Positions 1 to 7,651 of a DNA stretch of 64,000 nt are shown piece after piece. Every line of letters starts with the position of its first letter. The stretch's first letter is position 1. Under the pieces are notes generated by a model, which saw nothing but the letters and a program-made list of their open reading frames with translations, had not been told where the DNA came from and searched no databases. The DNA is from JAHCHG01 sp041394845 (lineage in GTDB: Bacteria; Acidobacteriota; Blastocatellia; Pyrinomonadales; Pyrinomonadaceae): contig JAWKHL010000003.1 of assembly GCA_041394845.1 (NCBI GenBank), positions 554,614-618,613 of the forward strand. Direction: 5' to 3'. Position numbers and translations under genes: made by a program.

Positions 1-79
1 CTTCGAATTCCGCCAGCAGGGAACGCAGTTCTTTCCGGGCGAGGCGTTCGTCGTCAACAATTATCGCCTTCAGATTCAT
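1..79 (-). CDS. Response regulator (LytTR/AlgR type), N-terminal fragment
   Basis: Only the first 26 codons lie in the window. They read MNLKAIIVDDERLARKEL and so on, the beta-1 strand and acidic pocket (VDDE) of a CheY-like receiver. The RLARKEL continuation is typical of receivers that carry a LytTR DNA-binding domain; that domain lies outside the window. The ATG overlaps the stop of the upstream histidine kinase by four bases (ATGA), so the two are probably translationally coupled as a sensor/regulator pair. The family call is sound; the output domain is inferred from the partner kinase type. Confidence 0.85.
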   Translation of the reverse strand, partial: MNLKAIIVDDERLARKELRSLLAEFE

Positions 80-1116
80 TTTCGAATTTCAATATTAGCA
101 GAAACAAGACCGTCCGCTTCGCGCAGCCTGAAAGAACTCTTGCCGGGAAAAAGTTTTTCCAGCCGTTCGCGGACGTTTTTCAAACCGATCCCGGTGCCGT
201 TCGAATCGGGAGTTTTTTCCAGCTTTCCCGTGTTGGCGACCTCGATCAAAAGTTTTCCCCTTTCGGTTCGGGCCGAGATTCTGATCTTGAGCGGTTTGGG
301 GCTGGTTTGCAAACCGTGTTTGATGGCGTTCTCGACCAGCGGATTGAGCAGAAAACACGGCACCTTGAAATCTTTCGCTTTTTCGTCCACCTCGAACGAG
401 GTTTCCAGTTTGTCTTCGAAACGAATCTTTTCGATGGCCAGATAATTCTCCACCGCCTCCAATTCTTCGCGCAGGGGAATTTCTTTCGTCTCGCCGCTCA
501 AAAGGGAATGCCGCAGAAATTCCGAAAGCTGGGTGATCATCTGCTTGGCCCGTCGTCCGTCCTCGTCAACCGAAGCGCGGATCGAATTGAGGGCGTTAAA
601 AAGAAAATGCGGGTTAAGCTGATAACGGAGCATCTCCAATTGGGCCTTTTCGGCCAGGATCGTCGCCTGCAAGGTGTTCTCGCGCTCCCTCTGCCATTGC
701 TGCCAGTATTTGATTCCGAAATAGATCGCGCTCCAGGCCATGATCGTTACGGAATAATCGAGCGCGATCCGCGGCATTCGCGGCAAGATAGCGTAAAAAT
801 CGTAGGTCGGCGAGGTCAATTGGCCGTAAAGGCTCTCCAGCGCGGTCCACAAACAGCCGAAAATGACCGATGAAACGATAACGACGAGAACGATCTTCCC
901 GAAAGAATAACGGCCGACGATCCGCCGGTAGATCCGCCACAGGGCGCAGGTCAATGCGAAACCGATGATAGTCCGAAAGGTCTTGATGTGAAGGAGGCGC
1001 AAAAAACTGCCCTCGGCGGCGACCGAAAAAAAGGTGATGTAGATCAGCACCAGATAGATCAGCCAGCCGCCGATCTGCAAAAGCCAGAAATTGTTGAGGC
1101 GGTCTTTCGGAAGCAT
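76..1116 (-). CDS. Sensor histidine kinase, LytS/YehU family
   Basis: A 346-residue membrane kinase. About four hydrophobic segments occupy the first 135 residues, followed by a short linker helix and the His_kinase (PF06580) motif HFLFNALNSIR near residue 170, whose His is the phosphoacceptor. The ATPase part shows the N-box NPLVENAIKHGL near residue 260 and the G-box GTGIGLKNVRERL near residue 308. It lacks a recognisable extracellular sensor domain, so the signal is probably sensed within the membrane. The gene starts 3 nt after the stop of the NTF2-like gene and overlaps the following response regulator by ATGA, giving a three-gene operon. Known members of the family regulate LytTR-type partners; the target here is unknown. 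Confidence 0.93.
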   Translation of the reverse strand: MLPKDRLNNFWLLQIGGWLIYLVLIYITFFSVAAEGSFLRLLHIKTFRTIIGFALTCALWRIYRRIVGRYSFGKIVLVVIVSSVIFGCLWTALESLYGQLTSPTYDFYAILPRMPRIALDYSVTIMAWSAIYFGIKYWQQWQRERENTLQATILAEKAQLEMLRYQLNPHFLFNALNSIRASVDEDGRRAKQMITQLSEFLRHSLLSGETKEIPLREELEAVENYLAIEKIRFEDKLETSFEVDEKAKDFKVPCFLLNPLVENAIKHGLQTSPKPLKIRISARTERGKLLIEVANTGKLEKTPDSNGTGIGLKNVRERLEKLFPGKSSFRLREADGLVSANIEIRK

Positions 1117-1119
1117 TTC

Positions 1120-1566
1120 TTAATTTTTCTCTTTCGGCTCGGCGTAAAAGGCCTTGTTGACGATCTTCCATTCGCCGTCGATCTTGAGCAATGTCATATA
1201 ATCGACGAATTTGACGCTCGGGTAATCGAGAACGATCTTGCCGACGGCCGCGTTTCCCGAAACGTCTATGCTTTCGATATGGCGTTTGCGTTGGTCTTCG
1301 TCCGGCGCCGCTTCGCCCTTCATCCGGCCGATGTAATCCTTGAAATCAATTGTCGTATATTTTCCGTCGCGGATGAACATCAGTTTGCCCTCCGAATAAA
1401 AAGCCTTTTCCATAAATTCGGCTTTTCCGGTCTCGTGTCCTTTCAGATAATTTTCCAGCGGAATGCGAACCGCTTCCTTTTCCTTATGTTCGGCCAAAGT
1501 TCGTCCTCCAAAATATAATGTCATGGTGCCCATAATCAAAGTCAAAATCACTGCCGTTCTTTTCAT
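1120..1566 (-). CDS. Secreted NTF2-like (putative lumazine-binding) protein
   Basis: A 148-residue protein with an N-terminal signal or anchor segment (residues 4-22), followed by a compact alpha+beta domain. The domain resembles the SnoaL/NTF2-like Lumazine_bd_2 family: helices around LENYLKGHETGKAEFMEKAF, then strands ending in LLKIDGEWKIVNKAF. Such domains are small cone-shaped folds; many have no known ligand, and none can be assigned here. An SD-like GGGAGA lies 5 nt before the ATG. It is the first gene of the unit that continues into the LytS-type kinase and its regulator, so it may be a periplasmic accessory to that system. That last point is inference from gene order only. Confidence 0.75.
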   Translation of the reverse strand: MKRTAVILTLIMGTMTLYFGGRTLAEHKEKEAVRIPLENYLKGHETGKAEFMEKAFYSEGKLMFIRDGKYTTIDFKDYIGRMKGEAAPDEDQRKRHIESIDVSGNAAVGKIVLDYPSVKFVDYMTLLKIDGEWKIVNKAFYAEPKEKN

Positions 1567-1603
1567 TTCAATTCTCCCTTATTTTCATATTTTCCAATGT
1601 TTT

Positions 1604-1664
1604 GAATTTCAGATCTCAGATCTCAAAAGCCTTCTTAGATCTCAAATCCGAAATCTGAAATTTT
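1604..1664. repeat. Degenerate heptamer tract with inverted ends
   Basis: Tandem 7-mers of the form GATCTCA / AATCTGA fill the gap. The outer ends form a 10-bp inverted repeat (AATTTCAGAT at 1605-1614 and ATCTGAAATT at 1653-1662). It lies downstream of the 250-aa hydrolase and upstream of the NTF2-like gene. It is one of a family of locus-specific 7-mer tracts in this window. Confidence 0.6.
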
Positions 1665-1687
1665 GCGGAATATTCTTCCCGGCCCGT

Positions 1688-2440
1688 TTAAAGTTTGTTT
1701 TTGAACCAGACCGCGATCATTTCGTTCAGTTCGGGATGATCTCCCAAAATGCCGGAAGCGTGTTCTTTGCCGCCGACCTCCAGAATTTGCGCCGTTTTCG
1801 ATTTTTCCCGCAAATCCGCAAAGACCTCTTTCATGAGAGCGATCTCGTCCACCGATTTGACGAAAAACCATGGGATTCCGCTCCCGTCGATCGCCTCCAT
1901 CGATTCGTCGCTGAAAGAACCGGGCGACAGGGCGACGTAGGCTTTGCCGTATTTATTTTTTCGGGCCGATTCGACCATCACTTCGCCGCTGTAACTGCCT
2001 CCGACGAAACCGATCCGCGCCGCATCCATCTTCGGATCACTCTCCAGATATTTGAAGGCGACCGTAACGTCCGTATCGCTTCCGACCAGCATGGCGCGCA
2101 TTTTTTCGTCGAACGGAGGGCCGAACTTTCCTTTGTTGATGCTCTCGCCGTGAGCCCGCAAATCCAAACGCAAAGTGGCGATCCCGCGCCGGGCCAATTG
2201 TCCGACCAATCTTTCATAAGCCTGACGGTTTCCGCCCGCTCTGTTTAAAAGAATAACGGCCGGAACTTTTGTTTTGGATTTGGGAATCTGCAGATCGCCG
2301 ATCAGTTTCCAGCCGTCATTTTCGATCACGACGCGTTTTTCCTTTAACTCAAAACTCTTTTTCTGAGAATAGGAACTTTGCCAACCCGCCGTAAAAATCA
2401 GGGTTAAAAAAAACACCAACGCTTTTTTTGAAAAAATCAT
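1688..2440 (-). CDS. Secreted alpha/beta-hydrolase (dienelactone hydrolase-like)
   Basis: A 250-residue protein with a signal peptide (about residues 1-25). An alpha/beta-hydrolase core follows: strand VPAVILLNRAGGN with the oxyanion region, LRLDLRAHGES, the nucleophile elbow GFVGGSYSGE (Ser in GGSYSG near residue 148), and a C-terminal His in KEHASGIL. Hydrolases of this type cleave esters or act as acyl-transfer enzymes; the substrate cannot be told. The start is supported by GAGGA 6 nt upstream of ATG. A short upstream reading frame with a frameshift ends in an ATGA overlap with this start, which suggests former translational coupling. Confidence 0.85.
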   Translation of the reverse strand: MIFSKKALVFFLTLIFTAGWQSSYSQKKSFELKEKRVVIENDGWKLIGDLQIPKSKTKVPAVILLNRAGGNRQAYERLVGQLARRGIATLRLDLRAHGESINKGKFGPPFDEKMRAMLVGSDTDVTVAFKYLESDPKMDAARIGFVGGSYSGEVMVESARKNKYGKAYVALSPGSFSDESMEAIDGSGIPWFFVKSVDEIALMKEVFADLREKSKTAQILEVGGKEHASGILGDHPELNEMIAVWFKNKL

Positions 2441-2611
2441 TTTTGTCCTCGCTGAAAATTTGTTTGATTTGTTTTCCGGTAAACTGCTCTGACGTGCAAA
2501 CGCCAGGTTTTGCCGTCTTCGTTCAGTTGTTCAACGATTCTTTCAAAACTTTGGTTTGAAATTTTCCTCCAAAAAGTTCGCGAGGTCCTCGGTTTTCCAT
2601 CCAAATTTCAT
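2437..2611 (-). pseudogene. Remnant of a small gene, frameshifted
   Basis: Reading from the ATG at 2611 gives MKFGWKTEDLANFLEENFKPKF and then a TGA. One base added in the T-run (A-run 2545-2548 on the plus strand) moves the frame; removing it continues as ERIVEQLNEDGKTWRLHV and so on, to a TGA that overlaps the hydrolase ATG (ATGA). The combined length, 58 codons plus 1 nt, fits a single-base shift exactly. The family is not recognised. The upstream end may have been cut by the adjacent MITE insertion, whose edge is about 20 nt from the ATG. An assembly error in the homopolymer is equally possible. Confidence 0.4.
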
Positions 2612-2632
2612 AAGCCGGTCGATAAATTTCGG

Positions 2633-2900
2633 GGTAGTGATCAAAAGTAATGCTGACAAATGAATGTCCCGCAGGGACTCTTGTCGTAATAGCCCGGCGA
2701 TTGATCGCCGGGTACAGGTTCTCTCTCAGATCCATAGTCCTGAAAGGACGAAAGATAAATGTGAATTTGGCAAATTCGAGACTGTCCCTTCAGGACTTGA
2801 CGACATCGGCTGCATAATCCCGGCGATCAATCGCCGGGCTATTTTCAGATGCTCCGTTGGAGCAATCAGATTTTGCTCAGCATTACTTTTGATCACTACC
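2633..2900. mobile_element. MITE-like element with 24-bp perfect TIRs and 8-bp target duplication
   Basis: The 24-bp ends at 2633-2656 (GGTAGTGATCAAAAGTAATG plus CTGA) and 2877-2900 are exact reverse complements. The element is flanked by identical 8-bp direct repeats AATTTCGG (2625-2632 and 2901-2908). Inside, further inverted segments pair across the centre: CCCGGCGATTGATCGCCGGG at 2693-2712 and its reverse complement at 2819-2838, and GTCCTGAAAGGAC at 2737-2749 with a near-complement at 2784-2796. The whole could fold as one long hairpin. No transposase gene is present, so it is a non-autonomous element. Its right end supplies the stop codon of the upstream gene. Confidence 0.9.
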
Positions 2901-3318
2901 AATTTCGGTTTTCGATGATCGCGCTTTTGCCGGTGATGGAAAAAACGCTTTCGCGAAAATCCCCCGGCTTCAGATCATTGAGCAGTTTCAAACTCCCTTG
3001 TTGTTTGATCAAGGCCTGAAAGTTTTCTTCGGATTTGTCAAACTGCGTCCGGTTTTCGTATCTGGTGATCAGGATCAGATCGAAGCCGTTTCTTTCGCCG
3101 GCAACCACCTCGATCAATTCAAATGAATGAATGTAGCCTTTTTTCAGAGCCTCTTCGCGCAAGGCTTTCCAGTTTTTTTCGTAAAAATAAAGCGCTTCGG
3201 CGCGTTTATCGTTTTTTATCCTGACCGCTTCCAAGACCGAAACGATTTCGGTCCGCGCGGCGGCATTCAGACTCAGACCTGAAATGATCAGAAAACAGGC
3301 AACTATGATTTTTCTCAC
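2896..3318 (-). CDS. Secreted NIPSNAP/ABM-like hypothetical protein
   Basis: About 140 residues from a GTG start (VRKIIVACFLIISGLSLNA: signal peptide), chosen because translation upstream of it is not signal-like. The mature part, with YFYEKNWKALREEALKKG, FDLILITRYENRTQF and LLNDLKPGDFRESVF, looks like a dimeric ferredoxin-fold protein of the NIPSNAP or antibiotic-monooxygenase kind; this is a fold-level impression only. The last codons are disturbed: the stop (TAG at 2896-2898) is inside the terminal repeat of the MITE. Removing the element and one target copy would let the frame run five codons further (NRNLSTGL then TGA). The core is intact, so function may be unaffected. Confidence 0.65.
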   Translation of the reverse strand: MRKIIVACFLIISGLSLNAAARTEIVSVLEAVRIKNDKRAEALYFYEKNWKALREEALKKGYIHSFELIEVVAGERNGFDLILITRYENRTQFDKSEENFQALIKQQGSLKLLNDLKPGDFRESVFSITGKSAIIENRNW

Positions 3319-3475
3319 GTCGAAACTTCCCCGTCGAATTTTGGTTTCGGTCAGCAAAAGCAAAAATAAACCTTTCGTGAGAAAAAAATCGAGGGAAAAT
3401 CGGCGGACGGCAATATCCGTCGGCGAGCGGTTTTATCGGGATGAAAATTTGGAAGAAACGGGTTTTAAAAAGCGA

Positions 3476-3520
3476 AGAGTGAGGGGAAGCGGTTCGGTTT
3501 AAACCGCTTCCCCTCACTCT
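3476..3520 (-). terminator. Rho-independent terminator
   Basis: A perfect 19-bp stem (3476-3494 with 3502-3520, arm AGAGTGAGGGGAAGCGGTT) and a 7-nt loop. A T-rich run (CTTTTT) follows on the minus strand. It lies 20 bp after the stop of the esterase gene. Confidence 0.85.
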
Positions 3521-3539
3521 CTTTGCTCTTGCAGGAAAG

Positions 3540-4274
3540 TTAACCGAAAAACCGGCCCAGATAATGCGGCAGCATCTTTCGCCACCAGACCCAGTCGTGA
3601 TTGACATCGTGCCCCCAGATCTCCAGAAGATGCGGAATTCCCTTCGAATGAAGGACGCCCGACAGATCGCGGCTCCGGTCCGGGGCTTCGAAGGCTCCCT
3701 GTCCCGTTACGATGACGATCGAATCTGCGCCCCGAAGGCGCGGCAGATGATAGGTGTCGCTCAAATGTTTGAGATACATCATCGGGTTATTGAAATAAAC
3801 GTTGTCGTCGAAATAGCTTTCCAGATAATTGTAGATGTTGTAGCTTCCGCTCATGGCGATCGTGCCGCGAAAATTATCGGAATGTTTGAAATAGCAGTTG
3901 GCCGCCAGAAACGCCCCGAGGGAAGCGCCGGTCGTCAAAGGCTTGGCGCCCTCGCCGCATTCGTTGCGAATCAGCGGTAGAACCTCTTCCATGATGTAGC
4001 GGTCGTAGCGCGTCAGGAGTTCGGCCTTCCACTGCGGCGAAGCCTGCTTATTCAAAAGACTGTGTTTGTTTACGCTGTTGATCGAATAGGCCCGAAGTTT
4101 TCCGGCGTCGATAAAAGGCCGGATCGCATCGACCAGATGAAACCGTTCGTATTCCAGAAAATCGGCTGCGGCCGTCGGAAACATCAGAAGCGGATAACCC
4201 GAGTGCCCGTAGGCCACGAGCGGCATTTCCATGCCGAGATTATGACTGTACCAGGATGTCGTATCGCGTCGCAT
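3540..4274 (-). CDS. Esterase (EstD/PHB-depolymerase-like alpha/beta-hydrolase)
   Basis: A 244-residue cytoplasmic protein without a signal peptide. It matches the pattern of the PF00756 esterase family: an N-terminal section with YGHSGYPLLMFPTAAAD, a long helix LLTRYDRYIMEEVLPLIR, the nucleophile elbow TTGASLGAF (Ser of GASLG near residue 117), an acidic turn and a final VNHDWVWWRKMLPHYL with the catalytic His. Relatives hydrolyse carboxyl esters; the natural substrate is unknown. It is a single-gene unit ended by a strong hairpin terminator, with its own upstream intergenic region of 265 bp. That region holds a short 7-mer-like tract (4304-4338) and no gene. Confidence 0.88.
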   Translation of the reverse strand: MRRDTTSWYSHNLGMEMPLVAYGHSGYPLLMFPTAAADFLEYERFHLVDAIRPFIDAGKLRAYSINSVNKHSLLNKQASPQWKAELLTRYDRYIMEEVLPLIRNECGEGAKPLTTGASLGAFLAANCYFKHSDNFRGTIAMSGSYNIYNYLESYFDDNVYFNNPMMYLKHLSDTYHLPRLRGADSIVIVTGQGAFEAPDRSRDLSGVLHSKGIPHLLEIWGHDVNHDWVWWRKMLPHYLGRFFG

Positions 4275-4453
4275 ATATTAAAATTTCAGCTCCAAATATA
4301 AAGTTGTAAATAGTTATCTGTTAATGGTTAGTTGAAAAACCCTGTTGCCGGTTTTTCGTGATTTATTATTTTGTAATCTTGAGAGATTAAAAGAAAACGG
4401 CTTTTATTTCAAGCCGAAAAAGTGTTGATTTTACCGCGCGGAGGGAGAAAGTT

Positions 4454-4526
4454 TGTAAATGGTTGATGGTTAATTGTTATTCTTCGGTCGAATCGGCCGT
4501 CAACAATTAACCATCAACCATTTACA
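4454..4526. terminator. Heptamer-built hairpin, probable terminator
   Basis: A perfect 25-bp inverted repeat (4454-4478 and 4502-4526) made of words such as GGTTGAT-GGTTAAT, with a 23-nt loop. It begins 14 bp after the stop of the lipoprotein gene, so it most likely ends that minus-strand transcript. Confidence 0.7.
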
Positions 4527-4539
4527 ATTAACGAATTAC

Positions 4540-5472
4540 CTATTTAGCAACCGTGATCTCTCTTTCGGTTGAATTATAGCCGCCGTTATCGACCGGTTTT
4601 CCGTCTTTGTCAACCAGTTCGAGTTTGACCTTGTGGGTTCCGGTCGTCCAGCCCGAAAGCCAGATCGGTCCCCATTTTTCGATCATTTTCGGCTCATTGC
4701 CGTCAACCGAATATCTGACCTTGTACTCGCCTCCGTCGCCGGTCAGTTTGGCTCCGGTCAGCCAGAAATCGAGCATGATCGCCTCGGCGTCGGCTCCTTT
4801 GTATTCTCCTTTCGGACGGCTGTATGTCAAAAGCGGTTTGGCCGCATCGACCGCTCCGGCGTTGCTTTTGGCCATATCCTTGCCTTCAGCTTTCGGAGCC
4901 GTATTGGCGTCGGCGACCTTTTCTCCGCTGTTGGTCGTGGTCGGTTTGGTGTCATCCGCCCCGCCGCTTTTGACCGTGAATTTGACCATTTGAAAAGCGC
5001 CCTCGTTCTTGTAGCTTTCATGCCAGGGGCGCGACGGGAAAACCCGCAGAGTGTGTTCGCCGTCGGCCACATTGCGAAGCTCGAACTCCTGATCCAGATT
5101 GTAATAGGCCTCATAGGGCTGATTGTCCAAAATGACGTGGATGTGATTGCCCATTCCGGTCGCCGGATCTTTGCCCGGTTTGTAGCCCTTCAGATCGCCG
5201 CCGAGTTCGAGTTTGACCTTGACGGTCGATCCTTCAATGGTGGCCCCGTCTTTGGGTTCGATGAATTTAAGGGTCGGTGCCGCCTGATCCTGCTCGCCGC
5301 GTGCCGCCATCATGTCCTTGATCTTCTGCGGTCTTTCGGTCTCGGTTAAATTCTGTTTGGCCGGAGATGCAGATTGATTGCCCGGAGCGTTGTTGCCGGG
5401 CTTTGCAGTTTCGCCGCAGGCCGAAAATAAAGCCAGTATTATGATCAGTATAAACAGTTTTGTGTGTTTCAT
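4540..5472 (-). CDS. Lipoprotein with two Ig-like/cadherin-type domains
   Basis: 310 residues from the ATG at 5472 (AGGA 5 nt upstream). A longer frame reading upstream runs into a heptamer tract and is not credible. MKHTKLFILIIILALFSAC is a lipoprotein signal peptide with lipobox FSAC. Two beta-rich domains follow: residues 70-165 (PKDGATIEGSTVKVKLELGG, with an HIHVILD strand typical of proteins described as copper-sensing or DUF4399-like) and residues 210-310 (RYSVDGNEPKMIEKWGPIW). They are separated by an Ala/Thr/Asn-rich linker. The function is not known; a periplasm-facing binding or adhesion role is inferred. Confidence 0.7.
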   Translation of the reverse strand: MKHTKLFILIIILALFSACGETAKPGNNAPGNQSASPAKQNLTETERPQKIKDMMAARGEQDQAAPTLKFIEPKDGATIEGSTVKVKLELGGDLKGYKPGKDPATGMGNHIHVILDNQPYEAYYNLDQEFELRNVADGEHTLRVFPSRPWHESYKNEGAFQMVKFTVKSGGADDTKPTTTNSGEKVADANTAPKAEGKDMAKSNAGAVDAAKPLLTYSRPKGEYKGADAEAIMLDFWLTGAKLTGDGGEYKVRYSVDGNEPKMIEKWGPIWLSGWTTGTHKVKLELVDKDGKPVDNGGYNSTEREITVAK

Positions 5473-5482
5473 AATTTCCTCA

Positions 5483-5550
5483 TTCGGATTTCGGGTTTCG
5501 GATTGTGGATTGAGGTAAATCCCAGATCCGAAATCCAAAATCCCAAATCG
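5483..5550. repeat. Degenerate heptamer tract (GGATTTC/GGATTGT words)
   Basis: Four consecutive 7-mers (GGATTTC, GGGTTTC, GGATTGT, GGATTGA) are followed by an imperfect inverted copy (ATCCGAAATCCAAAATCCC). It fills the gap between lipB and the lipoprotein gene. Confidence 0.6.
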
Positions 5551-5551
5551 C

Positions 5552-6208
5552 TCATTCTTCTTCGATTTTTTCGTAATCGAAGACATCTTTAAAATTCTTG
5601 ACTATTTTATCTTCAACTTCGGCCAAAGTCAGTTCGCGCCCCAACAGTTGCTCCATCGAAGTCACCGGTTCGCCCTCGCAGGCGATGATCCAGTTGAAAT
5701 AACTGAGGTCGGTATTGACGTTGAGCGCAAAACCGTGCGTCGTCACCCAACGCTTGATGTGAACGCCGATGGCCGCCACCTTGCCCTCATCGGTGTGAAC
5801 GCCCGTCAGACCTTCGATCCGGAAAGCCTCGATGCCGAAATCATTCATCGTCCTGATCAGAACCTCCTCGAGCTCGCGGACATAACGATGAACGTCTTTT
5901 CGGCCGGCGGCCAGATTTATCACCGGATAACCGACGATCTGCCCGAGGCCGTGATAGGTAACCTTTCCGCCCCGGTTGGTCTGAAAAACCTGCGCATCGA
6001 TCTTCTTCAAAACATCGGGCGTCGCCAAAACCCCGTCGCCCCCGAGAGCGCGACGTCCGAGCGTGAAAGTGTGCGGGTGTTCGAGCAGAAGCAAATAATC
6101 TCTGGCGCGCCGGTCGATAACCTTCGTTTCCAGTTCTTTCTGCAAAACCAATCCCGCATCGTAGGCGAAACGCCCCAGACGGCGAACTTCTAACAGTCTT
6201 TCCCGCAT
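5552..6208 (-). CDS. lipB: Octanoyltransferase LipB
   Basis: 218 residues, the usual length. LipB moves octanoyl from acyl carrier protein to a conserved lysine on lipoyl domains, the first step of protein lipoylation in the cytoplasm. Family motifs are visible in order: LLLLEHPHTFTLGRR, RGGKVTYHGLGQIVGYPVI (substrate-binding RGG..TYHG.GQ), GVHTDEGKVAAIGVHIKRWVT with the catalytic Lys, HGFALNVNTDL, and the catalytic Cys in IIACEGEPVTS. This Cys is followed by EGE rather than the more common GI, a minor deviation. No lipA gene lies next to it in this window. The start ATG at 6208 has only a weak SD. Confidence 0.96.
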   Translation of the reverse strand: MRERLLEVRRLGRFAYDAGLVLQKELETKVIDRRARDYLLLLEHPHTFTLGRRALGGDGVLATPDVLKKIDAQVFQTNRGGKVTYHGLGQIVGYPVINLAAGRKDVHRYVRELEEVLIRTMNDFGIEAFRIEGLTGVHTDEGKVAAIGVHIKRWVTTHGFALNVNTDLSYFNWIIACEGEPVTSMEQLLGRELTLAEVEDKIVKNFKDVFDYEKIEEE

Positions 6209-6266
6209 CTTTATTTAATGATAAGATTTTCCACAGGAATTTTCGAGTTGGGAAGAGAAAAGCAAA

Positions 6267-6797
6267 ATGACAACCAAAAAAAATTTGATTAAATTGGCCC
6301 TGATCTCGGTGTGTTTTCTGGGTCTCACGTTATCGGTACCGGCGCAGAGAAAACGGAGCAGAACGGCAAGTCCGAAACCGACGCCGACGCCGACGGTTGT
6401 AAAAACCGACTTGAAATCGGGCGCCGAAAAGGTTTCGATTCAGATAAAAAACGTGACCAAATTTCTCTACATTTTGGGCGGGGTGGCCAAAGGCATTGAA
6501 AATATCGATAAGGAGATAAAAGCCGGAAAAGCCTCGCGTCAGATCGCCGATCAAAACGCCAATTTCAAAAAGGACGTCCTCCAGAGCATCCGAAATCTGC
6601 GGGCCGGATTGGTGGCTCTGGAAATCGAATTCCGAACCAAGCCGCAGTTGAGGCCTTTTCTTTTTCAGATTCAGGGAATATCCGACATCAGCGCCACGGC
6701 CGAAGATCAGGCCATCAGCGGCCAATTCAATGAATCGGGGAAAACCCTTCTCTTTGTGGTGGAAAAACTGGCCGATACGCTGGCCGCAATGCCTTGA
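6267..6797 (+). CDS. Secreted hypothetical protein
   Basis: 176 residues with a signal peptide (residues 1-26, ending VPAQ), a Pro/Thr-rich spacer (SPKPTPTPTVVKTDL) and a helical remainder (SIQIKNVTKFLYILGGVAKGIENIDKEIK). It lacks cysteines and any catalytic motif. Codon usage matches its neighbours, and it is preceded by a purine-rich GGGAAGAGAAAAG. It lies between lipB (divergent) and the thioredoxin-like gene (convergent). The family is not recognised; it may be a helical periplasmic protein. Confidence 0.6.
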   Translation: MTTKKNLIKLALISVCFLGLTLSVPAQRKRSRTASPKPTPTPTVVKTDLKSGAEKVSIQIKNVTKFLYILGGVAKGIENIDKEIKAGKASRQIADQNANFKKDVLQSIRNLRAGLVALEIEFRTKPQLRPFLFQIQGISDISATAEDQAISGQFNESGKTLLFVVEKLADTLAAMP

Positions 6798-6832
6798 GGA
6801 CAAATGATCGTCCGGGGCGTTTTGAAAAGGAA

Positions 6833-7501
6833 TTAATTTTCGGGTTTTTGAAATTCGACCGGCTTTTCTTCCGGACAAGCCTCGATCTCTTTTTTGGCGG
6901 CCGTTTCCATTTTACTTTCTTCGGGGGGAAGTCCCAGTTTTTCCCGGACGAATTTTTCGGCCTCCGGTTCGATCAGCTCGCCGTTGACGACGTAGGTTTT
7001 TTTGGTCAAAGTGTCGCCTTTTTTCTTCATTTCGGCCGGGAGTAAAAAGATGTTCCAGGGCGAACCCCAGTTGCGCGTGTCGCCCGTTTCCTGCCGGTAT
7101 TCGTAATGGAGAGTGTCTTTCTTGGCATCCCTTGACTCAGATTCGTAAACTACCGGGAAGGTGATCTTTCTCGCCTCTAATTCGGTTTTCATCACCTCGA
7201 CCGTATCGTACTCGCCGACGCCGATCACGCCCAAACCGCTCGCTTTATATTTCTCATAAAGCGTCTCGACAAACGGAGCCTCGTGCCGCCAGTTATGACA
7301 CCACGGCGCAAAATAGACGACCAGCACCAGTTTTTTCCCCGCGGTGTATTCGCGCAAATTTATCTTCTCGTCGCCGGTCACGCTTTGATAGGTCCAGTCT
7401 TTGTATTTGATTTCCTTTTCCAGAATCGGAGCCTGCTCGTTCTGAGCGAAAGCCCCCGTCAAACCGACCAGCAAAATTGCCAATGCCAAAAATGCTTTCA
7501 T
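6833..7501 (-). CDS. Secreted TlpA/thioredoxin-like protein with single active-site Cys
   Basis: 222 residues from the ATG at 7501, 9 nt after GGGAG; an in-frame ATG at 7507 is too close to the SD. A signal peptide (ending GAFAQ) precedes a thioredoxin fold: LREYTAGKKLVLVVYFAPWC, LYEKYKASGLGVIGVGEYDT, ITFPVVYES (cis-Pro region), and a strand NIFLLPAEM. The motif that is normally WCxxC reads WCHNW, so the resolving cysteine is missing. Classic disulfide exchange is therefore unlikely. It may be a peroxidase-like, mixed-disulfide or binding role, which is inferred. The C-terminal 30 residues are charged and carry one extra Cys (KEIEACPEE). Confidence 0.8.
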   Translation of the reverse strand: MKAFLALAILLVGLTGAFAQNEQAPILEKEIKYKDWTYQSVTGDEKINLREYTAGKKLVLVVYFAPWCHNWRHEAPFVETLYEKYKASGLGVIGVGEYDTVEVMKTELEARKITFPVVYESESRDAKKDTLHYEYRQETGDTRNWGSPWNIFLLPAEMKKKGDTLTKKTYVVNGELIEPEAEKFVREKLGLPPEESKMETAAKKEIEACPEEKPVEFQKPEN

Positions 7502-7585
7502 CTTCATAAACTCCCTGTGATAAAAGACTAAACTTTCTGATGCCGAAACTCAAGAAAAAGAGGCACAGAGAAATTTTGAGCGTCA

Positions 7586-7635
7586 AAATCTGAGGCCTCT
7601 CCCGATCCGGTCGGATCGGGAGAGGCCTCAGATTT
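7586..7635. terminator. Long hairpin, probable terminator
   Basis: A perfect 24-bp inverted repeat (7586-7609 with 7612-7635) containing GAGGCCTCTCCCGATCCG. It lies 17 bp after the stop of the hybrid kinase and about 85 bp upstream of the thioredoxin-like start. The T-run on the minus strand is short (GATTTTG). Confidence 0.6.
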
Positions 7636-7651
7636 ACCCGCCGCCTTTTGG

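Noticed and set aside
2523..2735. 70-codon minus-strand frame across the MITE edge
   Set aside because: Its first half is the terminal repeat and palindromes of the element; it is not a gene.
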